Assembly: GCA_047634015.1 (NCBI GenBank)
Contig: JBLIDB010000275.1
Coordinates: forward strand, 1 to 6,135
DNA length: 6,135 bases
Direction of reading: 5' to 3'
From: JAJRXG01 sp047634015
GTDB lineage: Bacteria; Bacteroidota; Bacteroidia; Chitinophagales; Saprospiraceae
Positions 1 to 6,007 of this stretch are shown piece after piece. Both the position numbers and the translations under genes were made by a program. The notes below the pieces were generated by a model. The model saw only the letters and a program-made list of their open reading frames with translations. It had not been told where the DNA came from and made no database searches. Within the stretch, counting starts at the first letter, position 1. Each line of letters opens with the position of its first letter.

Positions 1-2
1 CC

Positions 3-101
3 CTGATGCTCAGGCATCACCGAGGTTCGAAAAATAAAAATATCATCCAAAATCTTCCATTTTCTGATGATCCTCACTTTCCGGAGTGGACTCAAACATG
101 A
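3..101 (+). CDS. Possible 3' end of an upstream gene (partial, unidentified)
   Basis: A reading frame is open from the left edge to a TGA at 99-101. That stop overlaps the ATG at 98 of the SDR gene in an ATGA arrangement, a usual sign of translational coupling. The visible tail is about 32 residues and ends SDDPHFPEWTQT. The stretch FSDDPHF faintly recalls the second helix-turn-helix of AraC-family regulators (for example FSDPSHFSRWF), but the match is short and the usual following residues are missing. A competing frame (2-37, ending PRFEK) is also open. A perfect 6-bp hairpin with a TCAG loop (TGATGC/GCATCA, 4-19) lies inside and has no T-tract after it. An open frame of this length occurs by chance fairly often, so this is a tentative partial gene. 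Confidence 0.25.
   Translation: MMLRHHRGSKNKNIIQNLPFSDDPHFPEWTQT
83..86 (+). promoter_or_regulatory. Weak ribosome-binding site (GGAG) for the SDR gene
   Basis: GGAG lies 11 bases before the ATG at 98. The only alternative in-frame start, GTG at 86, uses the last base of this motif and has no purine-rich site of its own. ATG 98 also gives the N-terminus MKILIIGGTGTIG, which begins directly at the first Rossmann beta strand as in related proteins. Spacing is on the long side. Confidence 0.3.
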
Positions 102-700
102 AAATTCTAATTATTGGAGGAACCGGAACAATCGGAAAAGAAGTAGTTACACATTTTACTTCTGGAAATGAGATCATCATTGCCAATAGAAGCTCAACGG
201 ATTATTCGGTAGATATCGCAGATAGTAATTCTCTTAAAAGTCTATTTGAGAAGGCTGGGAAAGTAGATGCCATTATTTTTATAGCCGGAGAAGCAAAGTG
301 GGAAAAATTTGACGAATTGACTGAAGAGGACTTCTATATAGGCATCAGAAGTAAATTGATGGGGCAAGTTAATATTGTTCGCATTGGGAAGGATCATCTA
401 ACTCCAAATGGCTCAATTACCCTGAATACAGGGATATTGGCCGATGATCCCGTAATAAAAACATCAAGCGCGGCAATGGTCAATAGAGGAATTCATAGTT
501 TCGTTCAAGCAGCAGCATTGGAATTAAAGAATGGAATACGACTGAACGTTGTTTCCACAGGCGTTGTAGAGAATGCCTATAAAAAATACGAGAGTTACTT
601 CCCAGGTCACACGCCTATACCCATGAATAGGATGATAAGAGGATATGTAAGAAGTGTAGAGGGAAGAGGTAATGGTCAGGTTATCAGAATCTATGATTGA
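98..700 (+). CDS. Divergent short-chain dehydrogenase/reductase (SDR) family protein lacking the catalytic Tyr-Lys
   Basis: This is a 200-residue cytoplasmic Rossmann-fold protein with no signal peptide. The N-terminus carries the glycine-rich dinucleotide loop GGTGTIG (residues 7-13) after a hydrophobic strand. NRSS (30-33) follows beta 2, and its Arg would suit NADP(H). AGEA (63-66) occupies the place of the usual NAAG. The active site is unusual: SITLNTGIL (106-114) has Thr where the catalytic Ser normally sits, and the segment aligned with YxxxK reads AAMVN (125-129), so both Tyr and Lys are absent. The downstream RLNVVSTG (148-155) matches the usual RVNxVSPG with Pro replaced by Thr. This pattern fits the roughly 200-residue SDR group typified by Listeria Lin1944 (from memory), which is described as lacking the standard catalytic residues and having unknown function. 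Nucleotide binding is likely; oxidoreductase activity is doubtful. Start chosen at ATG 98 (alternative GTG 86). Confidence 0.88.
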   Translation: MKILIIGGTGTIGKEVVTHFTSGNEIIIANRSSTDYSVDIADSNSLKSLFEKAGKVDAIIFIAGEAKWEKFDELTEEDFYIGIRSKLMGQVNIVRIGKDHLTPNGSITLNTGILADDPVIKTSSAAMVNRGIHSFVQAAALELKNGIRLNVVSTGVVENAYKKYESYFPGHTPIPMNRMIRGYVRSVEGRGNGQVIRIYD

Positions 701-840
701 TGAATATGGCAGTATTGGGATGTTCTATAGGGGAAGGAGCAATAATTATAGTTTTAAGATACTATGTGATAATGCAACATGGTCTTAGACATAGCTACTA
801 TAGGACAGTAGTACATAACCCCAATGCTAATGATAGGTAA
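700..840 (+). CDS. Tentative small ORF, 46 residues, stop-start coupled to the SDR gene
   Basis: An ATG shares its A with the SDR stop codon (TGATG, 698-702) and opens a 46-codon frame to TAA at 838-840. The peptide starts MNMAVLGCSIGEG, has a hydrophobic stretch at about residues 13-25 interrupted by Arg20, and ends in a basic, aromatic and Asn-rich tail (RHSYYRT, NPNANDR). I recognise no family. In favour are the 1-nt overlap and the membrane-like segment. Against are the short length, the lack of a clear ribosome site, frequent ATA and AGA/AGG codons, and no recognisable motif. It may be only chance open sequence in a spacer. Confidence 0.2.
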   Translation: MNMAVLGCSIGEGAIIIVLRYYVIMQHGLRHSYYRTVVHNPNANDR

Positions 841-856
841 AGATTCTTCAATTTTT

Positions 857-884
857 TTTGCGGCTTGAATTATTCCTATATTTA
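857..884 (+). promoter_or_regulatory. Weak Bacteroidota-type promoter candidate upstream of the PSD1 gene
   Basis: TTTG at 857-860, at the end of an 8-T run, is followed 16 bases later by TATATTTA (877-884). The latter matches seven of eight positions of the Bacteroidota -7 element TAnnTTTG. The spacing is shorter than the usual 19 or so. In AT-rich DNA such matches are common, so this is a candidate only. It would place transcription start near 890, just before the palindrome at 901-920. Confidence 0.2.
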
Positions 885-900
885 TCCTTAGCAAACGAAT

Positions 901-920
901 ATAAAGCGAGCTTGCTTTAT
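901..920. repeat. 20-bp near-perfect palindrome at the head of the PSD1 gene (operator or 5'-UTR hairpin)
   Basis: ATAAAGC and GCTTTAT are perfect 7-bp arms around GAGCTT, whose core AGCT is itself a palindrome, so nine of ten base pairs match across the dyad. The single mismatch is G/T, which would be a wobble pair in RNA, giving an 8-bp stem with an AGCU loop. The 3' arm covers the first in-frame ATG (919). Translation from 919 would therefore be partly masked by the hairpin, while ATG 949 lies outside it. It could be a repressor operator or a leader hairpin. No T-tract follows, so a terminator is unlikely. Confidence 0.5.
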
Positions 921-948
921 GAATTATCCCAACATCTATGCTGCCTCA

Positions 949-3900
949 ATGAAGTATTTGATTTTTATAGCTCCATTACTTTGTATGCTAAGTGCGACCA
1001 GTTGCTCTTGGAAAGCACCAAAGGCAATTGCAGCTGAAATGGCCTCGCTGCCAGAGAGGATCGATTTCAACCACCACGTAAAGCCCATCCTTTCTGATAA
1101 GTGCTTTGCCTGCCATGGACCAGATAAAGCGAATCAAAAAGCGGGACTCCGATTGGATATTGCTGAGCATGCATATGAAACCCTAAAAGAAACAGGTAAC
1201 AGACCTATCGTAAAAGGGAACCCCGGTCATAGCGAACTTATCAAACGTATCCTATCCAATGATCCTGAATACCAGATGCCACCTCCTGAGTTCAAAGTGG
1301 AGTTGAGTAAGAATGAGATAGCGATTCTTACTAAGTGGGTAGATCAGGGAGCAGAATACAAGCCCCATTGGTCTTTTATAAGACCAGTAAAGTCCGAGCT
1401 CCCTAAAGTAGAATCTCAAGATTGGGTCCACAATGAGATCGATTATTTCGTGGCGGCTAAATTGGAAAGTCAAAATATAGCACCTTCTAAAAAGGCATCT
1501 AAGGAAAATCTGATTCGAAGAGTAAGTTTTAGTTTGACGGGTCTTCCGCCTACTATAGAGCAGATAGAGGCGTTTGTAAATGATACTTCAGAAGAGGCTT
1601 ACGAAAGGGTAGTGGATAGACTTCTTGCGTCTCCAGCCTATGGAGAGCGCATGACTGCGGATTGGATGGATGTAGCGCGTTATGCAGAGAGCGATGGCTA
1701 TCTTGATGATAAGCATCGTGATCCGAGCCCTTATCGAGATTGGGTGATAGACGCTTTCAATGAGAATATGTCTTATGATCAGTTTTCCACTTGGCAACTG
1801 GCAGGTGATCTTATAGAAAATCCGAGTAAGGAGAGCATATTGGCAACCGCTTTCAATCGTTTGCACAAGAAGAACTCCGAAGCGGGTATTGTATTTGAGG
1901 AATACAGAGTTGAGTATGTAGCAGACAGGACCCTTACAGTAGGGAAGGCCTTCTTAGGACTTAGTGTGGAATGTGCTCGTTGTCATGATCATAAATACGA
2001 TCCTATTAGCCAAAAGGATCATTACGAGATGTTTGCTTTTTTCAATAGTACGGATGAGATGGGAACTGCAGTATATGGTCCGGGGCAAGAGCCGGGCCCC
2101 ACTTTACTGTTAACCGATGATGAGCGAGAAGGAGTCTTAAAATTTATCGATCAAAAAGTTCAAAATGCTAAAGATGAATTAGCGCAAGTAGAAGCCCCAG
2201 AGCTGAATCAAATCAATAGGTGGCAAGGGGACTCGAAAGTCCTCGAATCGAATCTCCGGGCATCCCTTAAGAATGGATTGATTGCGGAGTATGATTTTGA
2301 TCAAATAAATGCTGGTGGGAAGAATACCTACTCAAGTCCTAATCTTCAAAATAAGAGGGGCTTAGCGGTTATTAAGGAACCTACCATCGATAGAGGGGAG
2401 ACGGGGAAAGGCATTTTTATCAATGACTATACTACAGTTTCATTACCCGATAAAATTGGGTGGTTCGATCAGTCAGATCCTTTTACTATATCGCTTTCAG
2501 TTTTTCCAGAGAAGGAGTTTGAAGAAGCGGTTTTGTTTACGCATTGTGAGGATATCAGATTGGGGTTGAAAGGCTACTCTCTCTATTTAGAAGATAACAA
2601 GCCTAAATTTATAATCGCACGTTCTTGGCCTTCTAATGCCATCCAAGTGAAAACGAAAACGCCAATCCCTGAAAAAGAATGGTCAAATATTACAGTCTCT
2701 TATGATGGGATGGGTAAGGCAGAAGGGACACATATTTATGTAAATGGGAAAGAAGTTCCTATAGATATAGAGATCGATAATCTATATAAGTCTATATTGT
2801 TTACTCCCAATATTCATACCTATGGGTTTAGAGGATTCTCTCTGGGAGTAAGAGACAAGATGATCACCTTCCTCGATAGTGGAATTGATAATCTACAGAT
2901 CTACGAACGCGAACTTTCAGCTTTAGAAATTCTATATTCTAAAAACCAGAAGGAATTTTCTAAATTATTTAGGAACCTCAATTCTGATAAGAATCAAAAA
3001 TTATTAATTGAATTTTACAATAAGAGTATTGACCCGGAAGCTGAGAAAGCAAGATTAAAAGTACAAATCACACGCAAAGAAAAATTAGATGCATTAGAAC
3101 CGGTTTCGGAAATCATGGTCCTTGGTGATCTACCTACTCCAAGACCTACCTTCGTTTTAGATCGAGGCATGTATGATTCACCTACAGAAGAGGTGTTCCC
3201 TGATGTACCAGAAGCGGTCATGCCATTTGATGAAACGCTCCCAAGGAATCGCTTGGGACTTTCTAAATGGCTATTTGACAAGGATCATCCATTAACTGCA
3301 AGAGTATTCGTTAATCGAATATGGCAAATGCATTTCGGAAGCGGTCTTGTCGTAACTTCTGATGATTTTGGTAATCAAGGGAGTCTGCCATCTCATCCTG
3401 AAATATTGGATTGGTTGGCGGTGGAATTTATAGAATCAGGATGGGATATAAAGCAGATTCAAAAGCTCATTGTCATGTCTGCTACCTATCAACAAAGTTC
3501 AGAAGTAAGACCAGCGCTCTTAGAAATAGATACAGATAATAGACTCTTAGCTAATGGACCGAGTATGCGAATGAGTGCCGAGATGGTGCGAGACAATGCA
3601 CTGGCCATTAGTGGATTATTATCTACAAAGGTGGGTGGCCCAAGCGTCTATCCATATCAGCCAGATGGACTATGGGATGAAATAACGAATAAACATTGGC
3701 GCTATCGCTACTTACAAGAACCTGGGGAAGGTCTTTACAGACGTAGCCTTTATACGATCTGGAAGCGAACTTCTGGTCCGCCATCTATGCAGATATTCGA
3801 TGCAGGAGACCGGAGCGTTTGTACTGTCAATCGACGAGAGACCAGTACGCCATTGCAAGCATTGGTGTTACTCAATGATCCGCAATATATAGAGGCGTCC

Positions 3901-4194
3901 TATGTGCTGGCAGCGCATCTTATTGAATCAACAACGGGTGATACTCAAGAGCAACTTAAGAAGGCATTTCAGATAGGAACGGGCAGAGAAGCCAGTAGTG
4001 AAGAGTTGGAGATATTACAGAAATTTATGGATGAAGAGTTAGATCGGTTCTCATCAAGTGAAAAAGATGCCTTGGCGTATCTTAGTACTGGAGAAACTAA
4101 AATTAAAAGCTCCTCTGATCCCGTTTCTGTTGCGGCATTGTCAACAGTTATAAATGGAATTATGAACACCTCAGAAGGGTATACGATCAGATAG
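949..4194 (+). CDS. PSCyt1-PSCyt2-LamG-PSD1 protein (DUF1549/DUF1553 family), predicted exported c-type haem lipoprotein
   Basis: This is a 1081-residue exported protein of the family first defined in Planctomycetes. The N-terminus MKYLIFIAPLLCMLSATSC looks like a lipoprotein signal with acceptor Cys19, although the lipobox (ATSC) is loose. The PSCyt1 domain spans about 44-136 with CFACH at 52-56 for covalent haem, and MPPP, whose Met110 is a plausible distal ligand. PSCyt2 (DUF1549) spans about 159-368 and contains the hallmark CARCHDHKYDP, a second CxxCH, at 342-352. A LamG/concanavalin-like domain follows (about 442-663, closing with IDNLQIYERELS). The conserved linker PRPTFVLDRG is at 731-740. 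PSD1 (DUF1553) spans about 764-1040 with VNRIWQMHFG at 788-797 and RRETSTPLQAL at 962-972. Start 949 is preferred because it gives a compact signal peptide. An in-frame ATG at 919 would add 10 residues and lies in a palindrome. The family's biochemical role is unproven. It pairs with the DUF1501 gene downstream. Confidence 0.93.
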   Translation: MKYLIFIAPLLCMLSATSCSWKAPKAIAAEMASLPERIDFNHHVKPILSDKCFACHGPDKANQKAGLRLDIAEHAYETLKETGNRPIVKGNPGHSELIKRILSNDPEYQMPPPEFKVELSKNEIAILTKWVDQGAEYKPHWSFIRPVKSELPKVESQDWVHNEIDYFVAAKLESQNIAPSKKASKENLIRRVSFSLTGLPPTIEQIEAFVNDTSEEAYERVVDRLLASPAYGERMTADWMDVARYAESDGYLDDKHRDPSPYRDWVIDAFNENMSYDQFSTWQLAGDLIENPSKESILATAFNRLHKKNSEAGIVFEEYRVEYVADRTLTVGKAFLGLSVECARCHDHKYDPISQKDHYEMFAFFNSTDEMGTAVYGPGQEPGPTLLLTDDEREGVLKFIDQKVQNAKDELAQVEAPELNQINRWQGDSKVLESNLRASLKNGLIAEYDFDQINAGGKNTYSSPNLQNKRGLAVIKEPTIDRGETGKGIFINDYTTVSLPDKIGWFDQSDPFTISLSVFPEKEFEEAVLFTHCEDIRLGLKGYSLYLEDNKPKFIIARSWPSNAIQVKTKTPIPEKEWSNITVSYDGMGKAEGTHIYVNGKEVPIDIEIDNLYKSILFTPNIHTYGFRGFSLGVRDKMITFLDSGIDNLQIYERELSALEILYSKNQKEFSKLFRNLNSDKNQKLLIEFYNKSIDPEAEKARLKVQITRKEKLDALEPVSEIMVLGDLPTPRPTFVLDRGMYDSPTEEVFPDVPEAVMPFDETLPRNRLGLSKWLFDKDHPLTARVFVNRIWQMHFGSGLVVTSDDFGNQGSLPSHPEILDWLAVEFIESGWDIKQIQKLIVMSATYQQSSEVRPALLEIDTDNRLLANGPSMRMSAEMVRDNALAISGLLSTKVGGPSVYPYQPDGLWDEITNKHWRYRYLQEPGEGLYRRSLYTIWKRTSGPPSMQIFDAGDRSVCTVNRRETSTPLQALVLLNDPQYIEASYVLAAHLIESTTGDTQEQLKKAFQIGTGREASSEELEILQKFMDEELDRFSSSEKDALAYLSTGETKIKSSSDPVSVAALSTVINGIMNTSEGYTIR

Positions 4195-4195
4195 T

Positions 4196-4309
4196 ATGAA
4201 GGACATGCCCATAATAAAAAGGAATTCAGGAAAGATAAGTCGTAAGCACCTCCATGTGAGACGTTTACAATTGCTTATGCAAAATTCGCTCTTTGCGTTC
4301 AGGATATGA
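4196..4309 (+). CDS. Tentative small basic ORF, 37 residues, bridging the PSD1 and DUF1501 genes
   Basis: The ATG begins one base after the PSD1 stop (TAG 4192-4194) and the frame ends at TGA 4307-4309, which overlaps the DUF1501 ATG at 4306 as ATGA. The ORF therefore fills the whole gap. The peptide begins MKDMPIIKRN, is strongly basic (nine Lys/Arg against one Asp, plus His18 and His20), and has HVRRLQLLMQ at 20-29 before the tail SLFAFRI. I recognise no family and see no signal peptide or Cys pair. It might be a real small protein or a leader that couples DUF1501 translation to PSD1. It may also be a chance frame: 38 open codons are not rare here, and no ribosome site is evident. The PSD1-DUF1501 distance alone does not require a gene. 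Confidence 0.25.
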   Translation: MKDMPIIKRNSGKISRKHLHVRRLQLLMQNSLFAFRI

Positions 4310-5781
4310 ATGAATTACAAAAGAAGATTTTCGAAGATACCCGTAGAGGATTTTTGAAGAAGGCATCCTTGGGATTCGGTTCTATTGCTTTGTCGAGTCT
4401 TTTAGGTCCTACTTCCTCAATAGCGAATGATTTAATAGGTTCTAAGAATCCTTCTCCCAATTCTATTATAGGAGGAGGGGTTTCTGGAACTCATTTTCCA
4501 GCGAAAGCAAAGCGCGTAATCTACTTATTTCAAAGTGGTGGTCCTTCGCAATTAGAAACTTTTGATTATAAGCCATCCTTAGCCAAATGGCATGGGAAGG
4601 AGATTCCAGATTCTATAAGGGGCACCCAACGGAACTCTGGAATGGTAGCTTCTCAGTCAACATTCCCATTAGTACAGTCCATCTACGACTTCAAACAATA
4701 TGGCCAGTCTGGAGCGTGGGTAAGTGAAATATTCCCTCATACGGCGAAGGTAGTAGACGATCTCTGTATTATAAAATCCATGTATACCGAGGCTATAAAT
4801 CATGAACCTGCTGTCATGTTCATGCAGACGGGATCTCAGTTGAGCGGAAGACCCTCTATAGGTTCTTGGTTGAGTTATGGTCTCGGAAGTGATAATAAAG
4901 ATCTACCAAATTTTGTAGTGATGCTTTCTAAAGGGGGAGGGGCGCAGCCCCTCAGCGCTGCAGCATGGGGGAATGGGTTTCTACCTTCTCATCATCAAGG
5001 ATTACAGTTTCGCTCAGGTAAGGATCCCGTATTGTATTTGAATAATCCGCACGGAGTGCGTGATCACGATCGACGGCGCGCGTTAGATTATATTTCAGAA
5101 CTCAATAATCATCAATTTGATATTTGGAAAGATCCTGAGATCCAATCCAAGATCAATCAATATGAGATGGCTTATCGAATGCAAAATTCCGTTCCTGATG
5201 TCGTAGATACTTCTAATGAGCCTGACCACATATATAAGTTGTACGGAGAAGATGCCAGAATTCCAGGCACATATGCTGCAAACTGCCTTCAGGCAAGACG
5301 ATTGGCTGAGAAAGATGTCAAGTTCATCCAGCTATATCATATGGGCTGGGATCAACACGGCGGATTACCAAAAGGTATAAAGCAGCAGGCATTAGGAACA
5401 GATCAGGCTACAGCTGGACTTATAACAGACTTGAAAAGACGCGGCCTATTAGAAGACACCTTGGTTATCTGGGGAGGAGAGTTTGGACGTACCAGCTTCT
5501 CTCAAGGGCGACTTACGGCTGATAACTATGGTCGAGATCACCATCCCGGCTGCTTTACGATGTGGATGGCAGGAGCGGGGGTGAAGCCAGGGATCGTCTA
5601 TGGAGAAACAGATGAGTTTAGCTATAACGTTACTCAGAATGGTGTACATGTTCATGACTTCCAAGCAACGCTGATGCATCTTCTGGGCATCGATCACGAA
5701 AGACTTACGTTCAAACATCAAGGAAGAAGATATCGCCTGACGGATGTTCATGGTAAGGTGGTGAAAGATATCTTGGCTTAA
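4306..5781 (+). CDS. DUF1501 family protein, Tat-exported, alkaline phosphatase/sulfatase-like superfamily
   Basis: This is a 491-residue protein, near the usual length for PSD1-associated DUF1501 members. The N-terminus has a twin-arginine signal, TRRGFLK (residues 12-18), followed by a hydrophobic stretch to about 34. Export in folded form to the periplasm is therefore likely. Family motifs in order are SGGPSQLETFDYKP (77-90), NHEPAVMFMQTGSQLSGRPS (165-184), GWDQHGG (347-353), GGEFGRT (390-396), GRDHHPG (409-415) and VHDFQAT (449-455). The Asp, His and Glu residues in these motifs are placed where metal ligands occur in the alkaline-phosphatase superfamily, but the sulfatase CxPxR site is not seen and the substrate is unknown. 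The start ATG 4306 matches the typical MNE...RR N-terminus, and no other in-frame ATG lies between the upstream stop at 4243 and the Tat motif. It lies 111 bp after the PSD1 gene and is probably co-transcribed with it. Confidence 0.95.
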   Translation: MNELQKKIFEDTRRGFLKKASLGFGSIALSSLLGPTSSIANDLIGSKNPSPNSIIGGGVSGTHFPAKAKRVIYLFQSGGPSQLETFDYKPSLAKWHGKEIPDSIRGTQRNSGMVASQSTFPLVQSIYDFKQYGQSGAWVSEIFPHTAKVVDDLCIIKSMYTEAINHEPAVMFMQTGSQLSGRPSIGSWLSYGLGSDNKDLPNFVVMLSKGGGAQPLSAAAWGNGFLPSHHQGLQFRSGKDPVLYLNNPHGVRDHDRRRALDYISELNNHQFDIWKDPEIQSKINQYEMAYRMQNSVPDVVDTSNEPDHIYKLYGEDARIPGTYAANCLQARRLAEKDVKFIQLYHMGWDQHGGLPKGIKQQALGTDQATAGLITDLKRRGLLEDTLVIWGGEFGRTSFSQGRLTADNYGRDHHPGCFTMWMAGAGVKPGIVYGETDEFSYNVTQNGVHVHDFQATLMHLLGIDHERLTFKHQGRRYRLTDVHGKVVKDILA

Positions 5782-5818
5782 TGACTCAGTGCTATTCGTG
5801 TGAGAATAGGCGCGTCAT
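5781..5818 (+). terminator. Stem-loop at the end of the DUF1501 gene (3'-end hairpin, not a classical terminator)
   Basis: An inner perfect stem, CTATTC (5792-5797) with GAATAG (5804-5809), encloses a 6-nt loop GTGTGA. An outer perfect 5-bp pair, ATGAC (5781-5785) with GTCAT (5814-5818), brackets it with an asymmetric internal loop. It begins on the last base of the stop codon. No T-run follows (TCGGAGAAAATTC), so intrinsic termination in the standard sense is not supported. It may stabilise or process the 3' end of the PSD1-DUF1501 transcript. Confidence 0.3.
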
Positions 5819-5951
5819 TCGGAGAAAATTCTATCAAAAGGATGGGAACTTGCAAATATTGATAAACGAATTAAAGACGAACGTGTGTTTGAGATATATA
5901 AGGTTTTTTGTTAATGTATTAGATTCTGATAATGAGATTTTTTTTAGATAA
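5781..5951 (+). CDS. Tentative small ORF, 56 residues, stop-start coupled to the DUF1501 gene
   Basis: An ATG shares its A with the DUF1501 stop (TAATG, 5779-5783) and opens a 56-codon frame to TAA at 5949-5951. The peptide begins MTQCYSCENRRVIRRKF with one CxxC pair (Cys4, Cys7) and a basic segment. It has a possible helix at about 23-32 (NLQILINELK) and ends in hydrophobic then acidic residues (FFVNVLDSDNEIFFR). I recognise no family. One CxxC alone does not make a complete zinc site, though Cys36 could contribute. In favour are the 1-nt overlap and protein-like composition. Against are the small size, no ribosome site, a hairpin over the first 13 codons, and a second frame across 5810-5912 that is also open without a start. 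It could be non-coding 3' sequence. Confidence 0.28.
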   Translation: MTQCYSCENRRVIRRKFYQKDGNLQILINELKTNVCLRYIRFFVNVLDSDNEIFFR

Positions 5952-5985
5952 ATCAGCTTATCATGGACATTCCTTGCTCAAGTTA

Positions 5986-5999
5986 GATAGGTGCCTATC
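5986..5999. promoter_or_regulatory. Small inverted repeat, operator-like, before the right-edge frame
   Basis: GATAGG and CCTATC form perfect 6-bp arms with a TG spacer, ending 8 bases before the ATG at 6008. The site could be a small dimeric regulator's half-site pair or chance. A 2-nt loop is too tight for an RNA hairpin without opening at least one closing pair. No promoter consensus that I trust was found between 5952 and 6007. Confidence 0.22.
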
Positions 6000-6007
6000 G
6001 CGTCATA

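Noticed and set aside
795..860. CTACT/AGTAG hairpin (795-811) followed later by an 8-T run (852-859) as a terminator for the SDR
   Set aside because: The stem has only 5 bp and the T-run is about 40 bases away, so it does not form an intrinsic terminator.
938..952. Mini-ORF MLPQ whose stop overlaps ATG 949 (ATGA)
   Set aside because: Four codons with no ribosome site; this is readily expected by chance.
988..1866. Antisense ORFs of 60-92 codons within the PSD1 gene (988-1170, 1252-1473, 1588-1866)
   Set aside because: They lie wholly inside a well-supported gene, have no recognisable domains, and look like by-products of its codon pattern.
3015..4169. Antisense ORFs at 3015-3281 and 3969-4169
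   Set aside because: Same reason: they sit opposite conserved PSD1 domain sequence and have no motifs of their own.
5449..5751. Antisense 100-codon ORF opposite the end of the DUF1501 gene
   Set aside because: It is antisense to the most conserved DUF1501 motifs (GGEFGRT, GRDHHPG, VHDFQAT), which explains the open frame; no domain or start signal is visible.
5810..5912. Second open frame downstream of the DUF1501 gene (protein-like, contains KGWELANIDKRI)
   Set aside because: It has no start codon, is flanked by stops, and overlaps another open frame; it could be a decayed remnant but nothing supports it.
5947..5962. GATAA/TTATC inverted repeat downstream of a 7-T run
   Set aside because: Five-base AT-rich arms are too weak, and the T-run precedes rather than follows the stem.
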